DNA from: Acidobacteriota bacterium
GTDB taxonomy: Bacteria; Acidobacteriota; Polarisedimenticolia; Polarisedimenticolales; Polarisedimenticolaceae
NCBI GenBank assembly: GCA_029861955.1
Contig: JAOTYK010000005.1
Span: forward strand, 85,045-149,044
Length of the DNA stretch: 64,000 nucleotides
Reading direction: 5' to 3'
The position numbers and the translations under genes are program-made. Below the pieces are notes generated by a model. It did not search any database, was not told where the DNA came from, and saw only the letters and a program-made list of their open reading frames with translations. Shown here one piece after another: positions 18,596 through 27,300 of this stretch. Positions within the stretch are counted from its first letter, which is position 1. Every line of letters starts with the position of its first letter.

Positions 18596-18906
18596 TCGTG
18601 GCGTCGCGTTCCGACTCCGTAGGTGAAGTCCGGGACGCGGCTGGCGCGCGCCAAACGCAGCGCGCCGTCCTCCGCCTGCAACTGAGCGCGGTAGAGCGCG
18701 GCCAGCGGACCCTGCTTCGCGTCGCTCGTCACCTGCTCCAGTTCGGGGAGCGAGCCACAGCTCTCCAGGTCGCCCTGCACCGCGTCGAAGTGCGGAATGC
18801 TGCCGCCCCAGCTGGTGGCCAGTCGGTGACGCGCGACCTCCAGCTCGCTTTCGGCCTGTTGCAGATCGATGCGGGCAAGGCCGTGACGCCGAACAACCTG
18901 GTAACG
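18596..18906 (-). pseudogene. Internal fragment of a TolC/CusC-family outer-membrane efflux protein
   Basis: On the minus strand about 100 codons read through the heart of a CusC/CzcC-like outer-membrane factor. They include 'ARIDLQQAESELEVARHRL' then 'ATSWGG', 'LESCGSLPELEQ' and 'LRLARASRVPDFTYGVGTR', which match the coiled helices and the strand that re-enters the barrel in this family. The 5' end is cut exactly at repeat copy 2 and the 3' end drifts out of family similarity near 18600. There is no start codon or signal peptide. The frame stays open into the neighbouring hydrolase only by chance. The fragment is a relic of a metal or drug efflux operon. Confidence 0.7.
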
Positions 18907-18907
18907 C

Positions 18908-19037
18908 CCTCTGGGGGCGCCGCGGGCCGATTTCAGCCCCCTGGTGAGTTCTCGGTGTTGACGTAAGGGCCTATTATCGGACCCTGCCCTCTACCGTACT
19001 CCCTGGGTTTCCCAAAAGGGCCTTTGTTCTTCTTACC
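18908..19037. repeat. Dispersed repeat, copy 2
   Basis: This copy is near-identical to copy 1 in its left 75 bases and to copy 3 (21377-21454) in its right 75 bases, so it links the family. Its left edge abuts the broken TolC fragment and its right edge overlaps the stop codon of the secreted protein gene at 19033. The outer CGTAAG...CTTAC ends of the right half are weakly inverted, like a miniature element. It is not recognised as a known insertion sequence. Confidence 0.75.
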
Positions 19038-20901
19038 GGCGCCGCCGCATCTCCTCGCCTCGCCCATTGCCCTGCATGCCGCGCACCGAGCGCCCACGCA
19101 CCTCGTCACCGCCGGGTCGCTGGTCGTGGGGCACCAGCACCTCGAGGGTGCAGCTGCCGACGTTGCCGGCCAGGTCGGTGGCGGAGTAGTCCAGCGCGTA
19201 GACACGACCGGACTTGGCGCGACCGGAACGACGGGCGCGCACCTGGCCTTCGGTGTCGGCCGTCCCCAGTTCCCAACCGTCCATGTAGGGTCGGTTGTCC
19301 GAGCGCATCGTCATCCGCAGCGACTCGTCCATCGAGACCCAGTCCAGCACGAAGCCCGGAGTACCCGCGCCGTCGTCGGTCGCTTCGACCGTGGCGACGA
19401 CGTCAACCATCTTGCCGTTCGGCGGCCAGATCTGCTCCGGCGTCACCGAGCAGGTCAGCTCCGGCGCCGTCTTGTCAATACGAATCACCAACTCCTGGGT
19501 CTCCTCGACGTTGCCCGCGAAGTCGGCGGCGTAGAACAGGACGGTGGTCTCGCCCTCTTCGACGATAGTGACCATCGCCATGTCCGAGTCGACCGTCGTC
19601 GGACCCTCGATCTGGGCGCCGACCAGTTCGTAGGTCAACGCGACCACGCCGGTGCCGCCTTCCTCGTCCAGCGCGGAGAGCGTGACGAGGACGTCGGTAT
19701 TGTTCCAGCCGTTTTCGTTGGCCGCGGGATCGGCGATCGCGGTGGTCACCGGCGGGGTGCGATCCTCGCAGGCATCGCCCTCACCGTCGCCGTCCGAGTC
19801 GGCCTGGAAGCCGCGCGAAGTCTCGACGTCGTTCAGCATGCCGTCGCCGTTCCAGTCGCAGAAGGACAGATCCTGGTCGCAGTTGCCGTTGGGAACGTCG
19901 GGGCAGTTGTCGCAGCCGTCGAGGATTCCGTCGACGTCGGCGTCAAACGCCTCGGCCTCGTCGCCGTAGATCACCGTGACGTCGATCGCACCGGAACTGT
20001 CGGCCAGCGGGTCCGGCGACTCCTCGCCGGAGGCACTGAACCAGTAGCCGTGCAGGACGTAACGATCGGCATCGACGCCGCGCACGATCAGGCGGGCGAC
20101 CGCATCGTTGGCACCCTCCGGGAACGCCAGCACCTGACGCATGACCGGCTCGCCGAGCAGGTCGGCGAAATTCTCGGAGGTCTCGATCTCCGCACCGCCT
20201 TCGAATTCCCAGGTCGCCGAACGCGGCGCCAGCGGATCTTCAGAAATCGTGAAGTAACAGGCACCCTCGGCCCCGGCGGCGGCACCGAAGCGCTCTTCGA
20301 AGCCGTGATTCCCGCCGGCCATCGCGATCAGATCGCCGTCCAGCGGCAGCGTCGGTCGTCCGTCGCCGACGTAACAGCCGTCCTCGACCTCGCGGGCGCA
20401 ACAGGTGGCGCCATCGGTGTCGCAAGCGTCGGCGGCGGCGATCTCCGCGCCGAAATTATCGTGGGCCAGCTCCGTGGCGAACGCGGCCTGGTAGTCCGAC
20501 TCGCGGACCATGAGCAGATAGCCCAGCTCTTGCCGCGCGACGACCTCGTCCGCGTCGGGATTGCGTGAGATCTCGATCACGACCGTATCGGAGAGATCGA
20601 ACGTCAGGTCGGTCGACTCCGCGGTCGCGCAGTCCTCCCCCATCGCCTCGTTACCGAGGATCGAATCGCCGTAGGCGATACAACACAGTTCATCCGGTTC
20701 TTCGCTGCCGCACGTCGGTACCGTTACGGTACAGTCGTCGCTACAGATCGGCGTCCGTTCGGCGCAGTCGACCCGTGGGAACACGCACGCCTGCAGCGGC
20801 AGACGGCGATCGAGAGTACGAGTCGTCGAGCCGGCGACGGCGACGGTCGCCGTGATCAGCAGAGCAAGACACAATAATGAAACGAGGGTGCGTGCGGGCA
20901 T
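19033..20901 (-). CDS. Secreted protein with thrombospondin type-3 and OmpL47-like domains
   Basis: This is a 622-residue exported protein. The ATG at 20901 follows AGGAGA and starts a signal peptide ('MPARTLVSLLCLALLITA'). Residues 25-60 are cysteine-rich. Residues about 320-378 hold calcium-binding thrombospondin type-3-like repeats ('DVDGILDGCDNCPD', 'DSDGDGEGDACED'). Residues 380-475 match the OmpL47-type beta-domain ('GWNNTDVLVTLSALDEEGG', 'YAADFAGNVEE'), and a related segment follows with 'DYSATDLAGNVGSC'. It ends in an arginine-rich tail whose stop codon lies in repeat copy 2. It is likely an extracellular, calcium-stabilised binding or structural protein. No catalytic domain was seen. 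The same repeat type occurs in the protease at 24351-27758. Confidence 0.78.
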   Translation of the reverse strand: MPARTLVSLLCLALLITATVAVAGSTTRTLDRRLPLQACVFPRVDCAERTPICSDDCTVTVPTCGSEEPDELCCIAYGDSILGNEAMGEDCATAESTDLTFDLSDTVVIEISRNPDADEVVARQELGYLLMVRESDYQAAFATELAHDNFGAEIAAADACDTDGATCCAREVEDGCYVGDGRPTLPLDGDLIAMAGGNHGFEERFGAAAGAEGACYFTISEDPLAPRSATWEFEGGAEIETSENFADLLGEPVMRQVLAFPEGANDAVARLIVRGVDADRYVLHGYWFSASGEESPDPLADSSGAIDVTVIYGDEAEAFDADVDGILDGCDNCPDVPNGNCDQDLSFCDWNGDGMLNDVETSRGFQADSDGDGEGDACEDRTPPVTTAIADPAANENGWNNTDVLVTLSALDEEGGTGVVALTYELVGAQIEGPTTVDSDMAMVTIVEEGETTVLFYAADFAGNVEETQELVIRIDKTAPELTCSVTPEQIWPPNGKMVDVVATVEATDDGAGTPGFVLDWVSMDESLRMTMRSDNRPYMDGWELGTADTEGQVRARRSGRAKSGRVYALDYSATDLAGNVGSCTLEVLVPHDQRPGGDEVRGRSVRGMQGNGRGEEMRRRR

Positions 20902-21046
20902 CGTATTTCTCCTGATCGGGTATGCACGCAATATACCCAGCACGGAGCGAATCGGTCAGCGTTTCAAAACGCTTTTCGCAGTCTTCCAGTCGCAAATGTC
21001 AACGGGAATTCAAAGAATAATGGGTTCTCTATGACGCAAGAAGGCC

Positions 21047-21378
21047 CTACTTTTCTTTGTACCCTGCCAGCCGCGTCAGCCCCTGCGCCGACGACGCGAC
21101 ACGGACGACCTCGGTCGTGGAACGGAAGACGAGCGTACGTCCCTCGGCCTTCTGACGCGTTCTTCTCGTCGCGCCGCTCCGCACGCTTCTGGAACACCTT
21201 GTCGGTCACGTTGCGCGTCGCACGACCGATCTTGTGACGCAGCTTGTCCGGCGACGTAGTCCACCGCGGGTACGAACGTCTCGTCGGTGGCGATCTTCGC
21301 CTCGCCGACGTAACTGCGGATCCGTTCGCGCTCTTCCTCGAAGGTGCGAACCGTGTAGCGCTTGCGCGACAGGTTCAC
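21047..21378 (-). pseudogene. Doubly frameshifted, 5'-truncated gene of unknown function
   Basis: A coherent basic, helix-rich protein can be followed on the minus strand only by changing frame twice. It begins with 'LSRKRYTVRTFEEERERIR', continues to 'ETFVPAVDYVAG', shifts into 'DKLRHKIGRATRNVTDKVF', and shifts again into 'KAEGRTLVFRSTTEVVRV' before a stop at 21047. The 5' end is cut at repeat copy 3. I do not recognise the family. The remaining sequence between 20902 and 21046 shows no gene. Confidence 0.45.
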
Positions 21379-21454
21379 GTAAGGGCAGATTATCGGACCC
21401 TGCCCTCTACCGTACTCCCTGGGTTTCCCAAAAGAGCCTTTGTTCTTCTTACCC
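21377..21454. repeat. Dispersed repeat, copy 3 (partial)
   Basis: This copy contains only the right half of the unit, from CGTAAGGGC to TTCTTACC, almost base for base like copy 2. The left half seen in copies 1 and 2 is absent and is replaced by the truncated frame of the pseudogene at 21047-21378. To the right lies a short open tail and, 89 bases on, the ssrA 3'-end copy. Confidence 0.75.
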
Positions 21455-21542
21455 GCTCCCGCAGCGGCGTCAAACCGGGCGAAGACCTGACGGCCTTCGA
21501 GTGAGCAGGAGAGCTCTCCCTCGCTTGGCGCTTGTCGCAGAC

Positions 21543-21573
21543 TGGTGGAGGCGGCGGGAATCGAACCCGCGTC
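21543..21573. repeat. Exact copy of the ssrA 3' end (attachment-site-like)
   Basis: These 31 bases are identical to the last 31 bases of the tmRNA gene (27871-27901) and lie in the same orientation. Beyond them the sequences diverge completely. A search upstream at tRNA distance for the 7-base acceptor partner fails, so it is not a functional tRNA or tmRNA. It separates the left (16.0-21.5 kb) and right (21.5-27.9 kb) halves of the accessory region and is best read as an attachment site left by integration at ssrA. Confidence 0.75.
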
Positions 21574-21703
21574 TCAACGGGAGTGGGTTCCATCGCGATC
21601 CTCCTGAGCGTAAGCTTACGGCACCCGGGAGTTCCCGAACTCTAAAGGAAGACTTCTTATCGCCACCGAGACTCGCATCGTCCTGCTTCAGACGCGGAAT
21701 CGT

Positions 21704-22534
21704 GTGCGCAGTCAGGAGTTATGGGCAGTCCTTGACGCCGCCGGAATACCTGCGGAGGTTCGCAGCCGATCGGGGGAATTCGTTCTACTGGTGGAGGAGA
21801 GCGATCGCGAGCGAGCAATTAGCGAACTGGACGAATACCGGTTGGAATCCGTTTCAACCCGGGTGGAATCCATCCCGCCGCCGTTGCCAGGAGGATGGAT
21901 CGGAGTCCTCGCCTACTCGGCGTTTCTCGTTGCCGTGGCGTACCTCGCCGAACGACACGCACTGGGTGCCGACTGGTTTGATCGGGGTCGAACGCAGGCC
22001 GGTTCGATGCTTTCGGGTGAGGGGTGGCGGGCCGTCACCGCTCTCACGCTACATATAGATGCCAGGCACTTGCTTGGAAATGTCCTCTTCGGATCGATAC
22101 TGGGACTGTTGGCAACCCAGGCTCTGGGTGTGGGCGTGACCTGGTTGGCCATTCTGGTCGGTGGGATTCTGGGCAACATTGCAAACGCGCTGCTGCAACC
22201 CGCGACGCACTCGTCAGTGGGTGCCTCGACAGCCGTCTTCGCCGCCCTCGGCTTGCTTGTCACCCTGGCCCTCTTGCACGCGCGCCACCGCAGGATAGGT
22301 GCGTGGAAGCTGGGACCGCTCGTAGCGGGTGCGCTGTTGTTGGCATGGACCGGCATGGGTGGAGAGCGGACCGATGTTCTGGCCCATGTGATGGGACTGG
22401 TCTCCGGCCTCGTGGTGGGTGTGGGGTGCGGGTTTATACCCAGAGAACAACTGGAAAACACTGCACTGCAACTCGTCGCCCTCGGGTTAGCCGCTGGAAT
22501 CCTCATCGTCGCATGGGGTGTGGCTCTGGGTTAA
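21704..22534 (+). CDS. Rhomboid-family intramembrane serine protease
   Basis: This is a 276-residue protein as drawn from the GTG at 21704. The catalytic pieces of a rhomboid protease are present: His122 and Asn126 in 'RHLLGNVLFG', the nucleophile Ser175 in 'VGASTAVFA' and His228 in 'AHVMGLVSGL', spread over about six membrane helices (65-260). The first 55 residues form a small soluble domain of the kind often placed before rhomboids. The start is doubtful: the same frame stays open and family-like upstream ('ATETRIVLLQTRNRV') to about 21655. There an AAGGAAG ribosome-site-like sequence precedes an ATC, and no ATG exists. It is the first gene right of the ssrA-derived repeat, so its 5' end may have been altered by recombination. 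Its substrates are unknown. Confidence 0.85.
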   Translation: MRSQELWAVLDAAGIPAEVRSRSGEFVLLVEESDRERAISELDEYRLESVSTRVESIPPPLPGGWIGVLAYSAFLVAVAYLAERHALGADWFDRGRTQAGSMLSGEGWRAVTALTLHIDARHLLGNVLFGSILGLLATQALGVGVTWLAILVGGILGNIANALLQPATHSSVGASTAVFAALGLLVTLALLHARHRRIGAWKLGPLVAGALLLAWTGMGGERTDVLAHVMGLVSGLVVGVGCGFIPREQLENTALQLVALGLAAGILIVAWGVALG

Positions 22535-22547
22535 GTCTGTTGTGCGG

Positions 22548-22840
22548 ACCTAAAGGTCGAGTTTCCCGCAGGCCCCGTTCAGATCGGCGAGATGCTCGTG
22601 ACCGACTTCGCCGAGAGGAAGACTCGCTTCGGCCTTCTACGATTGCTGCATCCAACGGACTGCGTGCTGGACCGGATGGCGGCCTACATCCATTGGAGTG
22701 ACACGGAATCCCTCGAGCAAGCGCTTCTCGTCGCGCGTTCCCAGCCGATCGACATCGAGCGGATTGCAGCGTGGGCCGATGCGGAAGGCGGCAGCGAACA
22801 GTGTGCCGAGTTCTCGAAGCGCTACGACGAACGCCCGTAG
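22548..22840 (+). pseudogene. C-terminal remnant of a nucleotidyltransferase-like (AbiEii/DUF6036-type) protein
   Basis: About 97 codons follow the rhomboid stop in the same frame without a convincing start. They read 'VEFPAGPVQIGEMLVTDFA', then 'RLLHPTDCVLDRMAAYIHW' and 'SLEQALLVARSQPIDIERI'. This resembles the C-terminal half of small nucleotidyltransferase-fold proteins in which 'LLSPTDCVKDRLAAFYHW' and 'QALLVARAQ' are typical. The N-terminal half, which would carry the nucleotide-binding motif, is missing. An internal ATG at 22592 could start an 82-residue protein, but that would lack the catalytic core. It is probably debris, possibly of a toxin-antitoxin or abortive-infection gene. Confidence 0.5.
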
Positions 22841-22927
22841 CAAGGGGTCTAGTCCTGTCCTGACACCTCGCCGGCTAAGGTTTCCACTTTGCTGCTGACG
22901 AAGATCCGTCCGCGATATACTTCGGTG

Positions 22928-24295
22928 ATGATCATGACTCCCCGAATCCATACCGTCGACTTCGTCGTTTCGGCCTTGCTGGTCTTCGTTGTCGTCTCAG
23001 GGCTACCCGCCCAGGCAGATGAACCGACGAACTGGCCCAACTGGCGTGGGCCGCTGCACTCTGGAGTCAGCCCCGACGGAGATCCGCCGGTTGAGTGGAG
23101 CGAGACCCGGAACGTCCGGTTCAAGGTCGAGGTACCTGGCCGCGCGCTGTCGTCCCCGGTGGTCTGGGGCGACCGAATCTTCGTGATGAGCTCGATGTCG
23201 ATTGATTCGGCAGCCTACGCCGCATCGCAAAAGGCGGCCGCAGAGGTGCTGGAGCGTAACGAGTGGCCTCCCGAGGTCCCACCGGTCGAACAGCGTTTTC
23301 TCGTGATGGCCTACTCGCGCGTGGACGGGACGCTGATCTGGCAGCGCGCAGCCGTGCAGCAGGTGCCCCACGAAAGCCACTACATCGACTCGGCATGGTC
23401 CTGCGCTTCACCGGTCACCGACGGCAAACGCGTCTATGCGCACTTCGGGTCCAACGGGACCTATGCGTACGACATGAACGGCCAGTTGCTGTGGCAGATC
23501 GACCTCGGCGACATGACGACGCGCCGTGGTTTCGGCGAGGGAAGCTCGCCGGCTCTGCACAAAGACACCCTGGTGATCAATTGGGACCACGAGGGCGACT
23601 CATTTCTGGTAGCGCTGGACGCCGCGACCGGCAAGGAGCGCTGGCGCACAGCGCGGCCCGACGAGGTCACGTCATGGGCCACACCGTTGATCGTCGAGCA
23701 CGACGGCAAACCACAGATCGTGATTCCGGCAACCGGCCGCAGCCGCGGCTACGATCTCGCCACGGGTCGCGAGCTTTGGAGCATCTCGGGCATGACGGTC
23801 AACACGATCCCGACGGCGGTGCACCGAAACGGGCTGGTCTATCTCGCCAGCGGCTATCGCGGCACCATGCTGCAGGCGGTTGACCTGGCGCAGGCTTCGG
23901 GCGAATTGGAGGAGAGCGACGCGCTGCGCTGGGTGCACGACCGGGATACACCGTACGTGCCCTCGTTGTTGCTGTACGACGACACGCTGTATTTCATCAA
24001 GCATTTCAAGAACATCTTGTCGGTGCTCGATGCCGACAGCGGCAAGCCGCGGCGGCCGCCCGAGCGGCTGGAGGCGCTGGGGTCGATCTGGGCTTCGCCG
24101 GTCGGCGCGGCTGGGCGCGTCTACGTGTTCGATCGCGACGGCACCGCTGTCGTGTTCGAACAAGGCGCCGAGATGAAGGTGCTGGCCGTCAACAAACTGG
24201 ACGGCGTCATCGACGCCACGCCGGCGATCGTCGAAGATACGATCTACGTCCGTACGCGTAGTCACCTGTACGGGCTAGGGCGGATAGCGGAGTAG
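22928..24295 (+). CDS. Secreted PQQ-like beta-propeller protein
   Basis: This is a 455-residue exported protein. The ATG at 22928 leads into a signal peptide ending 'VSGLPAQA'. The mature protein begins with 'NWPNWRGPLHSGVSPDG', the usual opening of PQQ-like (YVTN/outer-membrane-assembly-type) propeller proteins. It continues with blade motifs such as 'GTLIWQRAAV', 'GQLLWQIDL', 'TGKERWRTA' and 'TGRELWSISG'. Proteins of this form are periplasmic or secreted. They rarely bind PQQ and no dehydrogenase active-site residues are evident, so a binding or scaffold role is likely. It is intact cargo of the right half of the ssrA-anchored region and converges with the metalloprotease gene 55 bases away. 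Confidence 0.85.
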   Translation: MIMTPRIHTVDFVVSALLVFVVVSGLPAQADEPTNWPNWRGPLHSGVSPDGDPPVEWSETRNVRFKVEVPGRALSSPVVWGDRIFVMSSMSIDSAAYAASQKAAAEVLERNEWPPEVPPVEQRFLVMAYSRVDGTLIWQRAAVQQVPHESHYIDSAWSCASPVTDGKRVYAHFGSNGTYAYDMNGQLLWQIDLGDMTTRRGFGEGSSPALHKDTLVINWDHEGDSFLVALDAATGKERWRTARPDEVTSWATPLIVEHDGKPQIVIPATGRSRGYDLATGRELWSISGMTVNTIPTAVHRNGLVYLASGYRGTMLQAVDLAQASGELEESDALRWVHDRDTPYVPSLLLYDDTLYFIKHFKNILSVLDADSGKPRRPPERLEALGSIWASPVGAAGRVYVFDRDGTAVVFEQGAEMKVLAVNKLDGVIDATPAIVEDTIYVRTRSHLYGLGRIAE

Positions 24296-24350
24296 CGCAC
24301 ACCTGTTTGTTGAATCTGTTGGTCTTTGCGATCGACCTCCCGCCGGATTG

Positions 24351-27300
24351 TTACGGCGCCGGCACTTCCGCACTGACGCGGATCGCCCCGCTGAGCGTTC
24401 CCGGCGACGCGCCGGCGGCCGGCATCAACTCGAGGAAGTACTTGCGACCACGGAACTCCGGCGTCTGGACGTTGTCGCCATAGAAGTACTCGGCGTCGAC
24501 CTCGAACTGCATCGTGTAGCTGCCCGACGGGTCGTCGAGTGCCGTGGTCACGCCCCAACCGCGGTCATCGACGATACGCGCCCGGTAGGCCGGTACGGTG
24601 TCGACCTCGACGGTCATCATGAAGCCCTCGGGTAGGAAGTTGGGACAGGTCGTGTCCTGGCCGCAGGGGTAGAGCGGGAACACGACCGGCTTCGTCAGGT
24701 CGGTGTTCTGTACGAAGATGTCCAGCTCGACCAGGTCGGCGAAGGCGGTCAACTGAAACTTCTCGCCGGCGTCGCAGTACAGGCCCGTCCCGTTGCCGTC
24801 GTTGTCGATCTGGCGCGGGTTGTAGTACAGCGGACAGTTGTCGCTGCCGTCCTCGAAGTCGTCGCCGTCGTCGTCGCTGTCGCAGACGTCGCCCTGGCCG
24901 TCGCCGTCCAGGTTCTCCTGGCCGGGGTTGGGGTCGAACTGGCAGTTGTCGCACTGGAAGCCGACGCCGTCGCTGTCGGGATCGTACTGGCTGGCGTTGG
25001 CGTCCAGCGGGCAGTTGTCGACGTTGTTGTCCAGGCCGTCGTTGTCGGCATCGTTGTCGCAGACATCGCCCTGCGAATCACCGTCGCGGTCACGCTGGTC
25101 CTCGTTGGGCGTTAGCGGGCAGTTGTCGTTCAGGTCGAGCACGCCGTCGCCGTCGTCGTCGTCGCAGAGATCGCCGAAGCCGTCGGCGTCGGTGTCGGCC
25201 TGGTTGGGATTGGCCGTACGCGGGCAGTTGTCCTCCGTGTCGAAGAACAGGTCGCCGTCGACGTCCGGATCGCAGTCGTCGCCGGTCAGGTCGCCGTCCA
25301 GATCGCGCTGGCCGATGTTGCGGGCCAGCGGGCAGTTGTCGCGATCGTTGGGGATGCCGTCGAAGTCGGCGTCGCCGCCCGGGGAATCCACGACGCCGTT
25401 GCAGTCGAGATCCGGATCGCCGTAGCCCACCGACGCCCAGGCGTTGATCACGTCGCAGACGTCCAGCGACGTGAAGTCGTGATGGCCGCCCGACACGTAC
25501 GTCTGCGCGTGTTCGACGGTCATGTCGCGGGCGTGCTGGAAGTTGGACGAGCTGGTCAGCTTGGTCGTGAAGACCATGTACTGCAGTCGCTCGGCCTTGG
25601 CCTGTTCCAGACCGGCGATCGTCAAGCCGTTGTGCTGGCCGCCATCGGTGATCAGGAAACCGACCTTGTTCGGGATACCACTGTTGGTGTGCACCGCCCC
25701 CCAGTCGTTGCCACCGGTTCCGCCCGCCGGGACAGCGACGGCGGGTCGCAGACCGGTCCCGTCGCCACTACGTGCCGGATCACGGTGATCGGGGTCGCCG
25801 CGCATCGGAGGATTGGACATGTCGCGGATCGGATTGCGTGTTCCGTCTTCCCGCGCCTCGCCGATCGTCCAGTTGCCGTCGACCATCGCTGCGAAGTAAT
25901 CGGCATAGCTCTCGTCCAGGGCTCCCGACTGATTGGCGTAGATCAGCTGGTTGCTGAAGCGATCGACGCCGTGGGTGAACTCGTGGGCGATGATGTCCGG
26001 GACGGCCCAGCCGTCACCGAAGCGCATGTGATTGCAGTTGCGGTTGAACGACGCGTTGTTCCAGTCGGCGTTCCCCGTTCGCGACGCGACATCGACCAGC
26101 GTCTCGAGTAGGACGCCGGAGCCATCCATGCTCTCGCGACTAAATACGTCGTAAAAGTAGTGGTAGGTGCCGTGGTATCCATTCCAGGCATCGATACCGT
26201 CAGCAAACGTGTCCGACCCGGCCGGCAGGTTGGCGTACTCCGTCGTGAATCCCAGCGTGGTGAACCACAGATCCCGGTTCGGCGAGTCGTCCCAGCAGTT
26301 GCCTTCTCGCGTCAGGTTGACCGAATAGACCCGGATCTCTTCCCCCGGTCGATCGCCAACCGTCTCGTCGGTGACGGTGTTCGATTCGATCGATCCATCC
26401 TCGGCATCGATGTGGATCAGCCAGTCGTTCCAGACTCCGCTGCCGGCATCCTGAACCTGTGCGGCCACACGCCAGACGGGACGATGAGGGTCGGTCTGCT
26501 CGATCCATGGGTTCGGGTTGTGCCACTGCAGGTACGGCTCGCCCAGAATCCTCACTCCCGTCTCGCCGAATTCGGCGTCGGCGATCAGCCGTGCGATCTG
26601 CTCGGTCACCACGATGTCGGTGTTCTGCTCGAAGCCGTGGTCGCGATGCCAGTTGGACGCGCTGACCACCCGATACGGGACGAACGGCGGGGTGCCCGGC
26701 GCGATGCGAACCGAGACGCGGTCCGAGCGGTAGCGGATGCCGTCCTTGCGCAGTCCGAAGGTGACGCTGGTGATGCCGACGTCGTCGGTGACGATGCGAT
26801 CGAGCCAGGTCTGGGCCCAGACGTCGTCGAGGGCGAACAGCGCCTTGTAGCTGTCGAGAAACGCGAGTGCCGCGGAGACCGGATCGAAGCGGACCACCGA
26901 AACGTCGGCGGTCAGCGACAGCATCACGCCGTTCTCGGATTCGATCGTCGGTGGCGTGGCCGAGGCCGCCTGCAACTGGAACCAGGCATCGTTGAACGGG
27001 CTTTCCCAGTCGATACAGAGCTGCGGCGGGACATCTTCACGCGCCGCGTAACCGACGAAGTCGTCCTCGCCGTACGGATACAACTCGATCCCGAACGTGG
27101 GCTGCGTGCCGCCGATCCAATCTCTGACGAGATTGGTCACGTTCCAGGTGCGCCAGTCGGGGTTGCCGGTGTGCAGCACGATCCCGTAGTTGGCGGTGGT
27201 GAATGGCCGGTTGTTGAAGGTGATCGTATCCTCGCTCCAGGGTTCTCCGACCCGTCGCACCTGGATCTCCGAGTCGTCGGTCGCGTAGAGCTCGCCCATG

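Noticed and set aside
17548..18780. 410-codon minus-strand frame spanning the TolC fragment and hydrolase region
   Set aside because: Only its first 60 or so codons resemble a protein family; the rest is a shadow of the SGNH hydrolase frame.
16992..19037. Dispersed repeat as integron attC sites
   Set aside because: No paired core sites of the GTTRRRY type, no integron integrase, and the units do not flank single promoterless cassettes in a consistent orientation.
21543..21620. Possible tRNA gene on the minus strand suggested by the CCA-ended T arm
   Set aside because: No 7-base acceptor partner or anticodon arm can be drawn at tRNA distance; only the ssrA 3' end is duplicated.
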